In this document: in pieces, positions 46,007 through 59,079 of the stretch | How the letters are laid out: the number at the start of each line of letters is the position of its first letter | Position numbering within the stretch: position 1 is the first letter of the stretch | NCBI GenBank assembly: GCA_038087015.1 | Contig: JASBNA010000001.1 | Location: 2,790,001 to 2,854,000, forward strand | Source of the DNA: Cerrena zonata | Lineage: Eukaryota > Basidiomycota > Agaricomycetes > Polyporales > Cerrenaceae | Direction of reading: 5' to 3' | Length of the DNA: 64,000 bases | Made by a program: the position numbers and the translations under genes | Notes under the pieces: generated by a model | Seen by the model: the letters and a program-made list of their open reading frames with translations, nothing else | Databases searched by the model: none | Told to the model about the DNA's origin: nothing

Positions 46007-46388
46007 TTATTCTTCCTTGATACCATCCTTTTTTGTTTCCGGCTTTTCTTGGGATTGCGTGATATTTGGGACGTTCTGCAATTCATGTACGAACCTACAA
46101 GTATTAAAATACGTTAAGCTCAATCATAGATAATATACCGCTGAAACGAACGCACCATTTAACACTGGCCCATAAGCATCCCTCGATTGCAATCAAAGCA
46201 AATACGTGAATGCTTCCCTTTGTCAAGACAAGCATCCCAAGAAGCACAAATAGCAGCGAGGCAAAAGCAATGTCTAGAATGAGGAGAAACGTGGGGTGCA
46301 TTGAGGATCCTGGCGTTAGGATATTCGAGATGAAGTCCCGTCCATCATCAGTGTCCATCTGTGATGTAGGTTCTGAAACTTCTGCCAT
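46007..46388 (-). CDS. PKR1: V-ATPase assembly factor Pkr1
   Basis: Pkr1 is an ER membrane protein that helps assemble the V0 sector of the vacuolar H+-ATPase. The start at 46388 gives MAEVSEPTSQMDTDDGRDF, then the Pkr1 domain: ISNILTPGSSMHPTFLLILD, IAFASLLFVLLGMLVLTKGS and IHVFALIAIEGCLWASVKWF, with two membrane segments. A single intron (about 46097-46154) splits the Trp codon of VKWF. The tail is charged (VHELQNVPNITQSQEKPETK) and ends GIKEE. LTPGSS-x-HPTFLLILD and LWASVKWF are highly conserved in fungal Pkr1. The length, about 105 residues, is normal. Confidence 0.92.
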
Positions 46389-47032
46389 TTTTGCTGACAA
46401 TGATGTTGCTCACTGGTCGTCCGAAGAGCTTCACCCTGGCCGAAGACGTGGACACTCCATAACGCCGATCGATCGCGCTTCCGTACGTCACCGCATCTAA
46501 ATTTGGTAAGCCTCTAAGTTGAAATCCACAAACATTTTGTATTGATATACAGTAACATACACATCCGTCAAATAATACACACGGGCGCTGAAAGCGCAGC
46601 CAAGTACAGAAGTAAAAGAATTGCCAAGAATGCACGAAAAGACATGTATGGTCGTGAAACCGATAACAAGAACAAAAAAAGGAACAACTAAGTCACGGAA
46701 CGTCTGTCGTGTAATGGGACAACATAATACGCATAATCGAAAATGAAGGTAGCCTCATCAAAGTTATTGAGGAATGTTGGTGCAAATGAGCCGCGGCCGT
46801 CACATGCTGCAACATCGGCGGGTCAAGAGAGAATGTGCAACGGATAGGTTTGAGGCATGATACAATAATGATACGAGCGTGCGATGAGACGATATGTGTG
46901 GATATGATGTCGTGTCGGGTGTATGTCATGGTATGCCCAATGCCGACGTACCACGGGTATCATCTGCGGCAAGATATAATGTGGTCGAAACTGCGACCTT
47001 GTAACAACGTCGACTCGCGACATGCCGAGGTT
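46389..47032. other. Spacer, no gene seen
   Basis: This contains the PKR1 promoter and the 3' UTR of the kinase gene. Overlapping short frames on both strands near 46690-47020 show no coding signature. Confidence 0.4.
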
Positions 47033-49439
47033 TTAGTCGATACGCATCGGACTTCCCGGGTTATCTGGCAACTCCTGTCTCCGTGCTGGATTCGCCAGTG
47101 GACTACTGAATGCACCCACACCGGCAAGACCGGCACCACCGTCGATCCCTCGTTTATGTCTTCGTCCGAGAAGTGTGGCGTTTTCCATATCAAGGTTGAA
47201 GGGCGAAGCACCAGCCTTTCTCCCTCGATCGCGCTGTCCAGCACGCCCGTCGAAACCGGATGCGGGTAATTGTCGGGGAGCACCCTGTACTGCTCGTTTG
47301 GCAGCAACCTTCGCACCGGCGCCGGTTCCTTGAGAGACGGGTACATTCTGCGCTTGATTCATCTGAGTTTGTTGACCCGCACCTCGGCGACTCCGTTCTT
47401 CGAGATCCCGAGCGACATTATCACCATACCTCCTCCGTGTGTCCTCGACGAGACTTAGCTCTTCGTCATCATCCTCATCCTCATCCTCTTCATTTAGATT
47501 CTGAAGGAAACCACGATTCGCACCACCCTTCTGTGCTCTCCGGCGTGCGCCTTCTTCCTCTGCACGATGCACAGCATACGTGATATCGAAAGCTTCCTTG
47601 AGCGTTGCGAGACCAGGAGAGCGAGCCTCTCGGCCACCACCCCGAAGGGCGGCCAAGAGAGGTGAATCGAGTGGTTCGTTGGGGGTACGCAAAGCTGGTG
47701 TCGGTAATGGCGGTGGAGCGGCTGCCGCCGTGCACCACGGGTGTCCCAAGAACTCGTCGATAGAATAACGTTGAGCTGGATCAACACATAACAGATGAGA
47801 AATCAGATCCTTGGCTAAGAACACAAGAGTGAGTTATGGAATGTTTAGATGCACGAAAACATGATCGTACCGGAATCGCTGATGTTGTCCCACCACGGAC
47901 TGAGGAATGTGTAATATCCTCGGGCGACCTTCTCGGTGAGAACATTAATACTCTCGTCATAGAAAGGGGGGAAGCCGCAAAGCAAAGTGTAGAGGACACA
48001 GCCTAGGGCCCACATATCGACACTTTTACTGTATCGTTCGTCCTTTACGATTTCTGGGGCGGTGTATCCGACAGTACCGCAAGGCGTCATCGTCTGTTCG
48101 TCCCAAACGACTTTACTCAGACCGAAGTCGGCGATTTTGATTCGCCCGATGCCGCCGCCACCGATTCCTGGGATAAACTCGCCTTCATCTTCCTTATCCT
48201 CTTCAAATTGTTTGGGAATAGGATTCTTGGAAGGGGCGATGGGTATCCGTTCGAAGAGAAGGTTCTCAGGCTTGATGTCTCGATGTACGACACCACGTTC
48301 TTCGTGAAGATGACGTATACCGTGTGCTACCTGTAAAATGACGTGCCGTGCGAGGTTTTCACTAAAGTATGTCAGCTTGACGATCTGGTGGAAGAGTTCT
48401 CCACCCTCCATCACTGCGGGATAAGGAAAGACCGTTAGTAGTTATAACGCCGGTGGATATGATGACATACGTTCAAGCACCAAGAAATAGTGTTCTGGAG
48501 ATTCAGAGAACGAGATCAGTTTGATGATGGATGGGTGGTCGATTCCACGCATAATTTGCACCTCTAAAGATTTTGTTAATGAAGACACATTTTAATGACA
48601 CGTTTGCAGCACACCTTTCAAGATATTTGCACGCTGCAAAAGAGCATGATAGATATTGGTCAGCAATAACCCTCTGGGTAGCTAAAAACAAGGGAACACA
48701 AAAAGTACCTCTGTCGCGCGCGGCCTCTTTTTGAACTCTCGGTTCAAGTGCTTGTCGCCAGCCTGCCGCGCGGGAAGAAGTGGGTAGGAAACATGAGAAT
48801 GAGGGAAGGTGGTGCAGGGACATGATGCTAACCTGTGAGGCGCTCAACTCAAACTTGCGTACGACCTTGACTACAGAGAGAAGGCTAGTTAGCGAACTGG
48901 AGGAGATTGTGATTTCTGAAGACAACATACCTGCAACCTTTTCACCGGTTCGCAGATCAATTGCCTTGTAAACATTAGAGAATGCGCCACTGATAGCAAG
49001 TAATATGCCGGTTATGAACGGAAATCATATTAAAAAAGGTACCAAGGACGTACTCTCCCATCTTCTCGACGAGTTTGAAGTTCTCGAGACCGGCGTAAGT
49101 GGGCATTTTTGATTTTGCCTCTCGTTCCTCCTGGACGATCTTAACGACCTCCTCTTTGTACTTGGGAGAGGCGGTCCGAGTCTGTGTTTGTGGTTGTTGC
49201 TGAGGAGGCTGTTGCTCACGCGTTTCTCGTGGATGGTGCTCGCGTGGCGGCTTCTGCTCAGGTTGCTGTTGGGACGAATTAGAGTGATCGTCCTCCTGTG
49301 GTTTGGCATGATGGTGGTTCTTTCCATGTCTGATGAGGTCTGCGCTCCGGGGCGGGCCAGGTAAGCAAAGATGAAGAGAAAAGGAAAGAGAATGAAACAG
49401 ACTCTTGAAGGCGTCGACGACGCTGTTACCAGAGGGCAT
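47033..49439 (-). CDS. CAMK-type serine/threonine kinase, Srk1/Rck2-like
   Basis: Srk1/Rck2 kinases act downstream of the stress MAP kinase Hog1/Sty1. The N-terminus (from MPSGNSVVDAFK at 49439) is followed by a Gln/His/Pro-rich region and KEEVVKIVQEEREAKSKMP. Kinase motifs follow: LENFKLVEKMG, VKVVRKFELSASQ (lysine), IMRGIDHPSIIKLISFSESP, LVLELMEGGELFHQIVKLTY, GVVHRDIKPENLLFE (catalytic loop), IKIADFGLSKVVWDEQTMTP (DFG), CGTVGYTAPEIVKDERYSKS (APE), VDMWALGCVLYTLLCGFPPF and AKDLISHLLCVDPAQRYSID. As in Srk1 and Rck2, an insert lies between the catalytic loop and the DFG (a Glu/Gly-rich PFG stretch). The C-terminal tail is acidic then Gly/Arg-rich and ends GSPMRID. Eight or so introns. Confidence 0.9.
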
Positions 49440-50702
49440 GGCTGGGAGGAATGGATAGCGGGGGTAAGATGGGTTGAAAAGAAGACAAGGTATAGTATTA
49501 GTAGATTGTCGATGCGAGGGCGTCTTTGTATGCAATAGGTAGAAGGAGTCCCAAGCGAGATTCGTGCTCCGCCGCCTGCTTTCGCTTGCTCCTCATCTCT
49601 GCTCCGCTCCGAGGCTGCTCGCCAGGCCCATGTCGTCATCCATGCGTCGACGTCATAATCCAGTGCCTCTCCCCACAGTCCATCAATTATACAGGCGCTT
49701 ACTATCTACTCACGATGGCGGCTGTAGTCAGCGAGCCCATCTTTGAGCGCACTCTTAGAAAGTGTTAGGCTTCGAGTACACACCTCTCAGTCATCATTCT
49801 TCTCCAGTATTTAGGGCTGCATCATGTATCTAATATCTTCAAACCTAATCTGATTTCTAACTTCCTTCAGTCGGAATAGAAAGATGTCCAGCTGCGCTGC
49901 ATGTCCGACCACGAGTATACGTCTATCATCCGTGCGAATGGGGGACGAAAGTATCAGTGAATCACAGTTTTCCTGGGCTTCTCTTACCATTCACTGCATT
50001 CAAAATTCTGCGCGGATCCTAGGAGTGGCCGTTTATGGTGAACCGGAAACTTCTAAGCACCACATCAGCAAATGCAGCACGTACAGTAGTTTCATTACCC
50101 CACTAGTCCTACCAGGAGAATGATGGAGATACGTGGTACTTATCATGCTACGAAAGGTCATAAAGTAGATGTTTGGTTGCTTCTGTTCTACATTGTAGTA
50201 TTGCGGGACAGCTTCTCATGTACCAAAGAAATTTCTCCCGTCTCTTCAGAGTTCAGACGCGGTCTGGAGCATCGCGAATTTCGAAAAGTTTAATTGAAGT
50301 CCGAGGTTACGACGATGGTAGCTCTCAAATTAGACTCAACTCTCCCTTCAATCTTATGTAGGCTGCTAGCACAAATATTTTGGATATCTTGGTGACTTTG
50401 CTAGCATTTGTTCGGCCGAATCACTTCTCCCCAAAGCTGCCAAACTTACGACATGAAGGAATTCAAAAAGAGTCGCTCACTCCAGGCCTGCCTCGTCCGA
50501 AACGCATTCCTTCACGGCGCCTAATTCAATGAACTCGGTAGGAATCGGCCGAAAGACCTCATAGTTCACTAAATTGACACTTCGACTCATGCACTCTGCT
50601 TAAAACGGTCCAATCCACACGTTCCTATTTCCATCTCACTCCTCTCTCGGTCTTGCTTGCTTTCCCTCATACCTTACACTCTTGAATTCTTGCTTGTTAA
50701 AC
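49440..50702. other. Divergent spacer between kinase and isopropylmalate isomerase
   Basis: About 1.26 kb. The kinase promoter and that of the leucine gene must lie here. No CCGG-N4-CCGG Leu3-type site was seen. A short plus-strand frame series at 49526-50361 shows no domain. Confidence 0.4.
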
Positions 50703-53421
50703 ATGCCGTCTGCTGTACAATCCCCTCGCACCCTTTACGACAAGATATGGGATGACCATGTCATGTAAGTTTTGTATTCCTGTTACAATGTAATTGATTG
50801 GCTTCAATTGGCTTGTAGTGACACCCAGGAGGATGGATTGAGCCTCCTTTACATTGATCGGTGAGTAAAAGTCATTATATGCGCTCTTTCGAGTTGCTTA
50901 AGAATCGTTATCAGTCATTTGGTCCACGAAGTGACCAGTCCCCAAGCATTCGAAGGCTTGTAAGTACTTCCTGTGCTTCAATAAAAGGCGAACTCATAAT
51001 CAATTCTCTACCGGCTTTCAGGCGAACAGCAGGCCGCCCAGTCAGACGACCAGATTGCACCCTTGCAACAGTCGATCACAACGTTCCGTACGTTATCTCC
51101 TATATCTCAAAAACCTGCATTTTGCTCAACTTCCTTATCGTGTGCAGTACCGCATCGCGAAAGAACTTCCAAAGCGTTCAATCGTTCATTGCCGAACCCG
51201 ATTCTCGTGCACAATGTCAAGCTCTAGAAGAAAACGTGAAAGAATTTGGACTGACTTACTTCGGCATGACCGATAGGCGGCAAGGTATCGTCCACGTTAT
51301 TGGCCCTGAACAGGGTTTCACTGTAAGTCGAAGCATTCCTGTATGTAAGGGACTAGCGTTAAACCCAGCTTTAGCTCCCTGGAATTACCTGTGTTTGTGG
51401 TGATTCACACACTTCAAGTGAGTTCAAAGTCTGGGCTTTGAGGAATTTGATTGATTGACTTTTTGTGTGATCTTCGCTAGCACATGGTGCCTTTGGTTCA
51501 CTAGCATTTGGTATCGGTACCTCCGAGGTCGAACATGTCCTCGCAACTCAGACCCTTCTGCAACGGAAAGCCAAAAATATGCGGATTACTGTCGAGGGTG
51601 TCCTTGGTGAAGGTGTTACCTCGAAAGACGTTGTCCTCCATATTATTGGTCACATCGGTACAGCCGGTGGTACTGGCTCTGTCATCGAGTTCGCAGGAAA
51701 TGTCATCCGAAGCTTCAGTGTGGAGGGTCGCATGAGTATGTGCAACATGAGTATCGAAGCTGGTGCTCGTGCGGGCATGATTGCTCCCGATGATATTACC
51801 TTCAACTACCTCCGTAACCGACCTCTCGCGCCTAAGGGTGAAGAGTGGGACCGTGCTGAAGCATACTGGAGGACTTTGAAGTCGGACGAGGGTGCCAAGT
51901 TCGATATTGAAGTCAACCTCCGTGCAGAAGATATTGTCCCAACCGTCACTTGGGGAACTTCACCTCAAGATGTTATTCCTATCACTGGCTGCGTCCCCGA
52001 CCCATCCTCGATCGCTGATCCCGTCACTCGTGCCTCTGTCGAACGGTCTCTGAAATACATGGGTCTCACTCCGAATGTCAAAATGGAGGATGTCAAGATC
52101 GACAAGGTCTTCATCGGTTCTTGCACGAACAGTCGTATCGAGGATCTTCGCTCTGCTGCCAAGATTGTTCTCGCTGCTGGCCCTGACGCCAAGGTCGCAG
52201 ATGGTATTTACGCCATGATCGTTCCCGGTTCAGGTCTCATCAAACAACACGCTGAGGCCGAGGGTCTCGATGTCGTTTTCAAACGTGCCGGCTTCGACTG
52301 GCGTGAAGCTGGCTGCTCGATGTGTTTGGGTATGAACCCTGATCAGCTCTCACCAGGTGAACGTTGTGCGAGTACCAGCAACCGTAACTTCGAGGGCCGT
52401 CAGGGTGCTGGTGGTCGCACGCATCTTGTTAGTCCCGCCATGGCAGCGGCGGCAGCCATGACAGGCAAACTGACTGACGTCCGGAAATTCCTGGGCGCCG
52501 ATGTCACTGCTGGACCTAAACTCAAACTCGCTAGTGAATTCGAATTTTTGGACGACCCGGTCCTTCCATCCCCCGCCCCAGAAGAGCGTGCCAAGCAGGC
52601 GGAATCATTGGGAGACAAGCCTCTGCCCCCGCCTGAAGCCCCGTCAAGTGTTCAGAAGTTCACAGTTGTCAAGGGGATTGCTGCTCCTCTCCACATCGAT
52701 AACGTTGACACCGACATGATCATTCCCAAGCAATTCCTGAAGACTCTCAAGCGTACCGGTCTGGCAAACGCTCTATTTTTCACTCTCCGAAAAGACCCTC
52801 GTACAGGCGAAGATACCGACTTCATTTTGAACCGTGCACCATATACCCAGGCGAAAATCCTCGTCTGTACTGGTGCCAACTTTGGATGTGGCTCTTCCCG
52901 AGAGCACGCACCCTGGAGTTTGTGAGTCCTATTTTTAGTTAACACCCATAATTTCATCTCGCTTGTTCGCATCATTAAGGAGTACGTTAACTTATCATCA
53001 TTTGGAATTTGTGTTGCTTAGGAACGACTTCGGCATTCGTTGTATCATCGCTCCCAGTTTCGCCGACATTTTCCGGAATAACACCATGCAAAACGGAATG
53101 TTGCCTGTCATTCTATCGAAAGAGGAATGTCTTGCGCTCGCCGAGGACGCGGAAGCTGGTCTTGAGTTGGAGGTCGATCTCGAAAAGCAGGAAATTCGCC
53201 GGCCCAACGGCAAGGCACCGATTTCATTTAGCACCGATCCTTTCCGGAGACATTGTCTGTTAAACGGTTTGGATGACATTGCACTCACCCTACAAAAGGG
53301 AGATTCAATCTCCGAGTTTGAGGGTCGTAGGAGTCAAGCTTGGCCATGGTTGGATGGGTTTGGTTACAAAGGCAAGATTCCTGTTGCGTCTCCAGTTCAG
53401 AAGAAGAAGATGGACTGGTAA
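50703..53421 (+). CDS. LEU1: 3-isopropylmalate dehydratase (fused LeuC-LeuD, LEU1 type)
   Basis: Converts 2-isopropylmalate to 3-isopropylmalate in leucine synthesis. Fungal enzymes fuse the bacterial large and small subunits, as here. Exons start [20 protein letters not shown] (50703), then [40 protein letters not shown], and [13 protein letters not shown] block. Aconitase motifs with 4Fe-4S cysteines: [20 protein letters not shown] (first Cys), [20 protein letters not shown] (second) and [20 protein letters not shown] (third region). The small-subunit part begins [20 protein letters not shown], continues [20 protein letters not shown] (swivel domain) and [20 protein letters not shown], and ends VQKKKMDW. 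Early exons are small (62, 42 and 45 bases), then one exon of more than 1.4 kb. The linker between the two parts is Pro/Glu-rich. Confidence 0.96.
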
Positions 53422-53832
53422 TCTTAAAAAGTCCGGCCGTCACGTTGTTGGTTGTTATCATGTTTCGTCGCTCTGCAGTTACTAGTTTAGATAAAGTAAA
53501 GATAGGATGTATACTATGTGTACGATGCCCGTGGTTCCCAGCAGTTCACCACCATCTCTCAAATTTGTGTGTGATGCGCGGTTGCAAATAGAAGTTTAAT
53601 GGTGATGTGTTTATGCAACGGATTCACGAGTTCGAGTCTGAGGATGCGCCCAAAGCGGAACTGCTTATAAGACAGCCCCTGACGTCGGGATTTGGCGATC
53701 CTCAGTGAGATCTTGCGCAGTCGCTCGTCCTGCAGGGATCTTACACAGCTGCCTTCCCGACACTGGCATATATACTCTATGCCTCGCTTCCCTCCTTTTT
53801 TCTTCTTGATTCATATCTAACATTAACTCGCC
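53422..53832. other. Spacer with a TATA-like element
   Basis: This contains the LEU1 3' UTR and the promoter of the next gene. TATATA at 53769-53774 lies about 60 bases before the ATG at 53833 and is a plausible TATA box. Confidence 0.4.
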
Positions 53833-56800
53833 ATGAGTGTCGGCGACATCTTGCCGCGGAACAGCTATGGAAACACAGATATCACTGCGGGATTGGGTAT
53901 GTTCCCGGCACATTTAGTCACATTCCATTCAATTCACTAAATGTTTCTCTTGTTGCCCTAAGTTTCCCTCTCAGAACGCCAGCGTCCAAACTTAGTGCGC
54001 CGGGATACGGATCATATCTTGTCTTACTACCACTCTGAACACGCAGGTCGCGACATCTACGACGTTAAGGCGGTAGAAGACTATCTCTCAATGGAACCTC
54101 ACGCCATGACCCTCCTTCACGCCCAAATACCCCCTCAGAATACTCGTCCGAGTCTGAAGTCGAGTCCAGCCCGGTGGCTGAACAGCATATACCCGCACCA
54201 AGAATACAACAACAGCCGTCCCTGAGTAGTTCTGCCAGTTCTCATAGGCGAAGACCAAGCGTCCCTTCAGAAGGTGGTTCCGATAGACGCCGTCTAGCTA
54301 TTGTTGAGATGGACTCGGACTCCAGTGCACCGCTCTCTATATCACACAGACAACAAGAGTGGGATAAAGAGGGTCCAGAGCATGCTTCCAGTAGCCTGCT
54401 CTCACGAAGAGGTCTCCGCGTTAATGGACTCGCATTGATGGCTCCTCCTGATGCGTCTCCGAAGAGCTACACAGACTTGACTCCTCCGCCCACTGCCCCC
54501 ATTGTTACAGACTCACGCTTCGAAGAACATATAACAGTACCTGGTCATCAACGTTCAGCTTCAGAAGCTACCCCATACACAGCTTACCGTGCCCGATTGC
54601 ATCACAAGTCTTCGCGAGATATAGGGATCGTTGGAACCGGAGGGATATACTCAATTGACGAAGGCATCGGCACCACCATGCAAAATGAATATGACGGACT
54701 CAAGGTTCCCATATTCCAGACTCCGGCAAAATCCCGGTCATCTTCGCCGTCGGCTCAGACCCCGGATTTGTCGAGTTCGGCTGCGACCTCGTTCAATGAA
54801 TCTTACTACGCGACACCAGGTATGGCTTCGTCCTCCTTCCACACACCTGCACTTGGTGAAAGCAAAGAGATAGGACAACCCGTCGTTGGACCTGTGGTCG
54901 TTGGCTTGAACGCTGAGGGTGTCATGCGGCGACAGCCAAGTAATCCGGCAATTCATATCTCGTCTTCATCAAGTCCACCACGTCATCAGTCGTCGCCATA
55001 TATTTATTATGAACCAGGTGTACACTCCACCGCTGGTCCATTACCTCCGCCTCCACGCTCGGTGTTCGAAGATAGCCCCACGAATAGCCCGCCTCCACGA
55101 CCACCTCGTCTAAGGACGCCATTGCAACTATCGCCGGCATCGTCATCGGAGCCCAAACGAGATGTCGAGGCGCTCAAGCAGTCTCTACGACTTCCGGAGT
55201 CTGTGAATGCTGTACTTGCTTCTCGGGCATCGTCGAGGGTTAATCTCACGAGGCAGGATTCTGTGGGATCGGACGCGTCTCATTATTCAGATGATGAGAA
55301 TGAGAACCTACCGTGAGTTTCATACAATTCGATCTATTACACTAACCATTCAAAGATGTCACACCTACAGGATGGATAATCGACCAAGTCGCTCGAAGAG
55401 AAACAAGTCGGTACATCGCCGGGAAGGCGCATTTCCTCCATCGTCCTCGTCAACGGTCGCACACACACATTCCGAACAACCCCTTAGCCTTCCTTTGATC
55501 GATTCTGACCAGAATCGACAGACTAGTGATGAAATTCTACCACCATCAGAGACTATTCGTCTTTGTACCAAACCAAACTCTTCGATCAGCGAGGGTGATG
55601 ATGATGTCGATGGTGATCAGTCAAAACCTAAGCTTCGAAGGGAACCTAGTTGGGTCAGCATTGGTCACGAAAGCAAACGTGTCACATCTCCTAGTATCCT
55701 CTCTGATGAGGTGTCGACTAGACGAAGCTCCTCTCGGTCACCTTCTATTGTCTCCTCAATACCCCTTCCTCCCCCAAAGCTTGAAAGTGAGTCTGCCAGT
55801 GATGCGGGTGAACACATGTTATCCAAAGCTGGGAACAGCCTGAAAGCTACGTTCTCTAACCTCAAACGTTTCTCCACACTACCTCGTACGCCTTCCTCGA
55901 CTAATCTGAGTACGGTATCTTCTGGCCTTGGACATTCTCTACAAATTTCGTCACCAATCCAACCCGTCCCCGCCAGAAAATCTCCTAGACCTAAGAAACG
56001 GAATAGAAACCCTGTATCGCTTCAATATCAGGATATCGCAGGAAAGAAGCAAGCTTCGGAGAGGTTGAAGCTCTATGCAGATAAGATCAATGACCTTTCA
56101 AGACATGATACAGGACTTGGGGAATGGGTACTGTCTATGAAGGTCAGAGGTAAGTATGACGTCTACTAAACTACCGACTCTGTCCTTATAATTCTTCAGG
56201 TACTGGATCGCGTGTGGTGCTGAATTATGGACCGGTAGCAGATGGCAATGGTCCTTCTTTACCCTCATCGTTAACAGTCCCCACCCAACCTCGACATACG
56301 TCACATGGCTCGATCGTCTCTGAAGCAACGTTCCCAATACGAGCGGATGCATATATCGCAACTGATCTCTCGACTCGTGCCAGTGACGATATTCCATCTG
56401 CACGATCACCGCCACCGCTCCCTTACCCATCTCTTGCAGGAGTAGTCTCACCACCTCGACCGTCAAATAGAGCATCGGCTCTGTTATTGCCGTCAGCATC
56501 TCTTTCACCTCGATCGCAACAAGTAACGCTAGCGCCAAGTACGAAAACAGGAGGATTCTTTGCATCTCTAGGAAGAAAGACAAGTGTCAAGAAAGATAAA
56601 GATCGCAGCCCCGGTATGAGTCCAACAACGTCTCCTCAAAAGTTGAGTAAACGACCGCCTAATCCCAATGGCAACGGAAGTCCCCCACGTATAATACGGG
56701 TGATATCCCCTCCTACGATACCAGGTGGACCCCGAGCGGTCCCTGGCAAGATGCAAAGAGCTCAAACCCTCTCAGTTGCTCCCAGAGCCCTTTCACCCGA

Positions 56801-57065
56801 ACCTGTCGAACCTGCTTCCCGACGCAATACCCACCGTGCTAGCGCTGTCAACCGCCGTCCGTCCCTCTTTACGAAATCCTCAAGTGCACCGCAGTCGCAC
56901 TCCACTAATCCTGACTTTGAGAGACAAGTCGATAAGCTTGCCGATATACTTCCTAATGCCGATCGACGTATCCTTGCTGCCTACCTTCGTCGAACCGGTC
57001 AGGATATGCTCGCCATTGGACAATATCTCGAAGACGAGAAGAATGGAACGCTTCGGTATGATTAG
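53833..57065 (+). CDS. Long disordered protein with C-terminal CUE-like domain
   Basis: Start MSVGDILPRNSYGNTDITAG at 53833. The bulk is Ser/Pro-rich and probably disordered: SYTDLTPPPTAPIVTDSRFE, TPAKSRSSSPSAQTPDLSSS, PLPPPPRSVFEDSPTNSPPP, DEVSTRRSSSRSPSIVSSIP. Within it are more conserved-looking pieces, HMLSKAGNSLKATFSNLKRF and SERLKLYADKINDLSRHDTG with LGEWVLSMKVRG. The C-terminus FERQVDKLADILPNADRRIL, AAYLRRTGQDMLAIGQYLED fits the three-helix CUE fold (hydrophobic-I-L-P, then L-L/A-A-x-L, then D-x-L-A-I-x-x-L), which binds ubiquitin. Introns near 53897-53975, 55315-55371 and 56150-56198 are clear. Near 54050-54150 the frame must shift, from DIYDVKAVEDYLS to SEVESSPVAEQH; an intron from about 54073 to 54150 would do this. 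Function unknown; perhaps a ubiquitin-linked scaffold (inference). Confidence 0.68.
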
Positions 57066-57504
57066 TGATTATCTTGGTCTATTTTTTCTCTCTCTTCGGT
57101 ATATTGCTTTCGTTATTCTTGCTATTTCGTTCTTTGTGTTTTATTATAGCCTTTTCATGGACAGATGCATTGAGTACCACAACACTGACTACAATAGTGT
57201 ATTATAACTACGTAACAGCCAACTTCATATCAATCATTGTAAGTTACACATTATGCCAGAATCTCATCGTTGTTATTACATCGTTTTTTAACCTTCGACT
57301 CACGATCAAACAATTGCGGGCTTGAACTTTCCTCCTCTTCCTTCCTGTCGTCGTTGTTGGGGTATTTGAGGAAAGGCTAAATTGACATGTATCTGTACAC
57401 TGAATATCTGACGTTCTAATAGGGACTAACCTGGAGGCATGGACCGCTTCTGTCCACTACGTTGACCTGTCCAGTTGCCCATCGTCTGTCCTAATGAGTG
57501 TCGT

Positions 57505-59079
57505 CTAGATGGATGGACCAAATTCTCGACCTCGGTTCTCGGATATATCTGAGATAGTGGTATCCGATCTGAACGAACGATCTCCTTGGGCAGTAAATGG
57601 TTGTCTTTGTGGATTAAAGTTAGGGCGATTATGCAATTGGGGCTGTCGGAATAGGTTGGCCTTGCTGCGCCGTGCGGGTTGTGATTGGAGTTCGTTGAAT
57701 CTGAACCTAGATTAGACTTCATATTCGGGTACAGATAATCCAACAAGTCTTACACCATTAGCTTCCATGCCACCAACCACTGCTCCTACATTCATGGCCG
57801 TTGAAGCTCCAAAACCAGTTGCGGGTCTTGTTCGGTCATCGAGGGTATGACCACCGACACCAGCAGGTTGGCCAACGGTTCCAGGGGCAAGGAGTGCCTT
57901 TCTCTTAATTTTATCCAAATGACCCTGCATATAGTATGTAAGCATCAGTTCGTAGATAGCTCTGTGTATTGACAACCTTGAGCTTTTGGTATTCTTTCTC
58001 TCTGTCCCTCAATGAGTCCTGTAGAGACGCAGACCTGCGACGTTCGAGTTCCAGGTCGCGTTCCATCTCTGCAAATGATTGAGTTGGATGAAGCAGTAGA
58101 AAGCGGTCAAGTATACCTGAGACCTTGTTGTTGAGAAGGCTAATTTGCCCTCGAGCTGTAAAAGTGTCGTGAGAGTAACGATAACCAGTCTTCGTAAGGA
58201 CATACCTTCTCGAACTGCGTTATCGAGCTCTTTTTGCAAGTAACCATTCTTCTCACTCATGTTCCGTAGTACGCTGAGTTGAAAGGCTCTAATGTAACAT
58301 TTCAATGCTATGCCGTCAGAAAGTGGTTCTCTAAGACGTACAGCTCTTGATGGCTTTGGTACTGCCAGAAAGACATTGCTCTACAAAGGTCGTGACGGTC
58401 AACACGCAATCGCAAGAATAACAGATTACTACCTGTTGCATATCTCCAATATTATCGCAGGGCTGAGTCCAGGACAGGACAGACTATATGCTATCGTTAG
58501 ATGGAGTTTTTAGACTTTATATACGTGCATATACTCACTGTTTTGTAATCGTTCGAGGGACGTAGAGAGCACACCTAGCCCGACTGCTTAGACATAATGA
58601 GTCAGTATAATGTACCATAGATTATTCACCACGACATCATCACTGTATAAAAGTTCAGCATACGTTGAGCTCATGAAGGATTCTCTTACGGTTCGCTTAA
58701 TGAAGTCTCGCATGCTGCACACTGTCAGCGACCTCAATGCAGAAATCATCTCTTCTTACCAGGACAGAGCCGAGAGTCGTTGAACAATGTATTAGCACAG
58801 TCCACTGTATTGTCAAGTTTAAGTCGGCATTACTACGTAGGTGTTTGAGAGTCGGGAAGATACACGCACCGCAGAATATATGAGAGCCTTCATCATGATA
58901 TTAGGTTAGTTACCAAGGTTTCAGATAGATAGACTTAACATGTAGTCTATCCAGGTTGTGTGAGATATGTGAGGACATTGTCCAAGTTTCAACAGAAATA
59001 GCAGTAAATTACTGACCACTACAGCTTTATCATTGAGTGCTGCACGGCAAGTGAGAATGTTGCATTTCAGATTATCCAT
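57505..59079 (-). CDS. HEI10/Zip3-type RING E3 ligase of meiotic recombination (CCNB1IP1 family)
   Basis: HEI10/Zip3 proteins are RING ubiquitin or SUMO ligases that mark crossover sites. Small exons give MDNLKCNILTCRAALNDKAV, SHIFC, VDCANTLFNDSRLCP and ACETSLSEP (RING), then PSNDYKT, LSGLSPAIILEICNR and AMSFWQYQSHQE, AFQLSVLRNMSEKNGYLQKE and LDNAVREG, QISLLNNKVSEMERDLELER, RRSASLQDSLRDREKEYQKL and KGHLDKIKRKALLAPG. The GLSPxIILEIC, FWxYQxHQE and YQKLKG blocks are diagnostic for the family. A coiled coil follows the RING. The C-terminal part is basic and disordered (FRFNELQSQPARRSKANLFR). In my splice model the third zinc ligand (usually C-S-H) reads S-S-H; a different splice may restore Cys. 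The exact C-terminus (stop at 57505 or a later exon to about 57426) is uncertain. Confidence 0.8.

Noticed and set aside
53625..53660. A B-box-like gagttcgagtctg
   Set aside because: There is no matching A box or acceptor stem at the right distance, so no tRNA gene is called.
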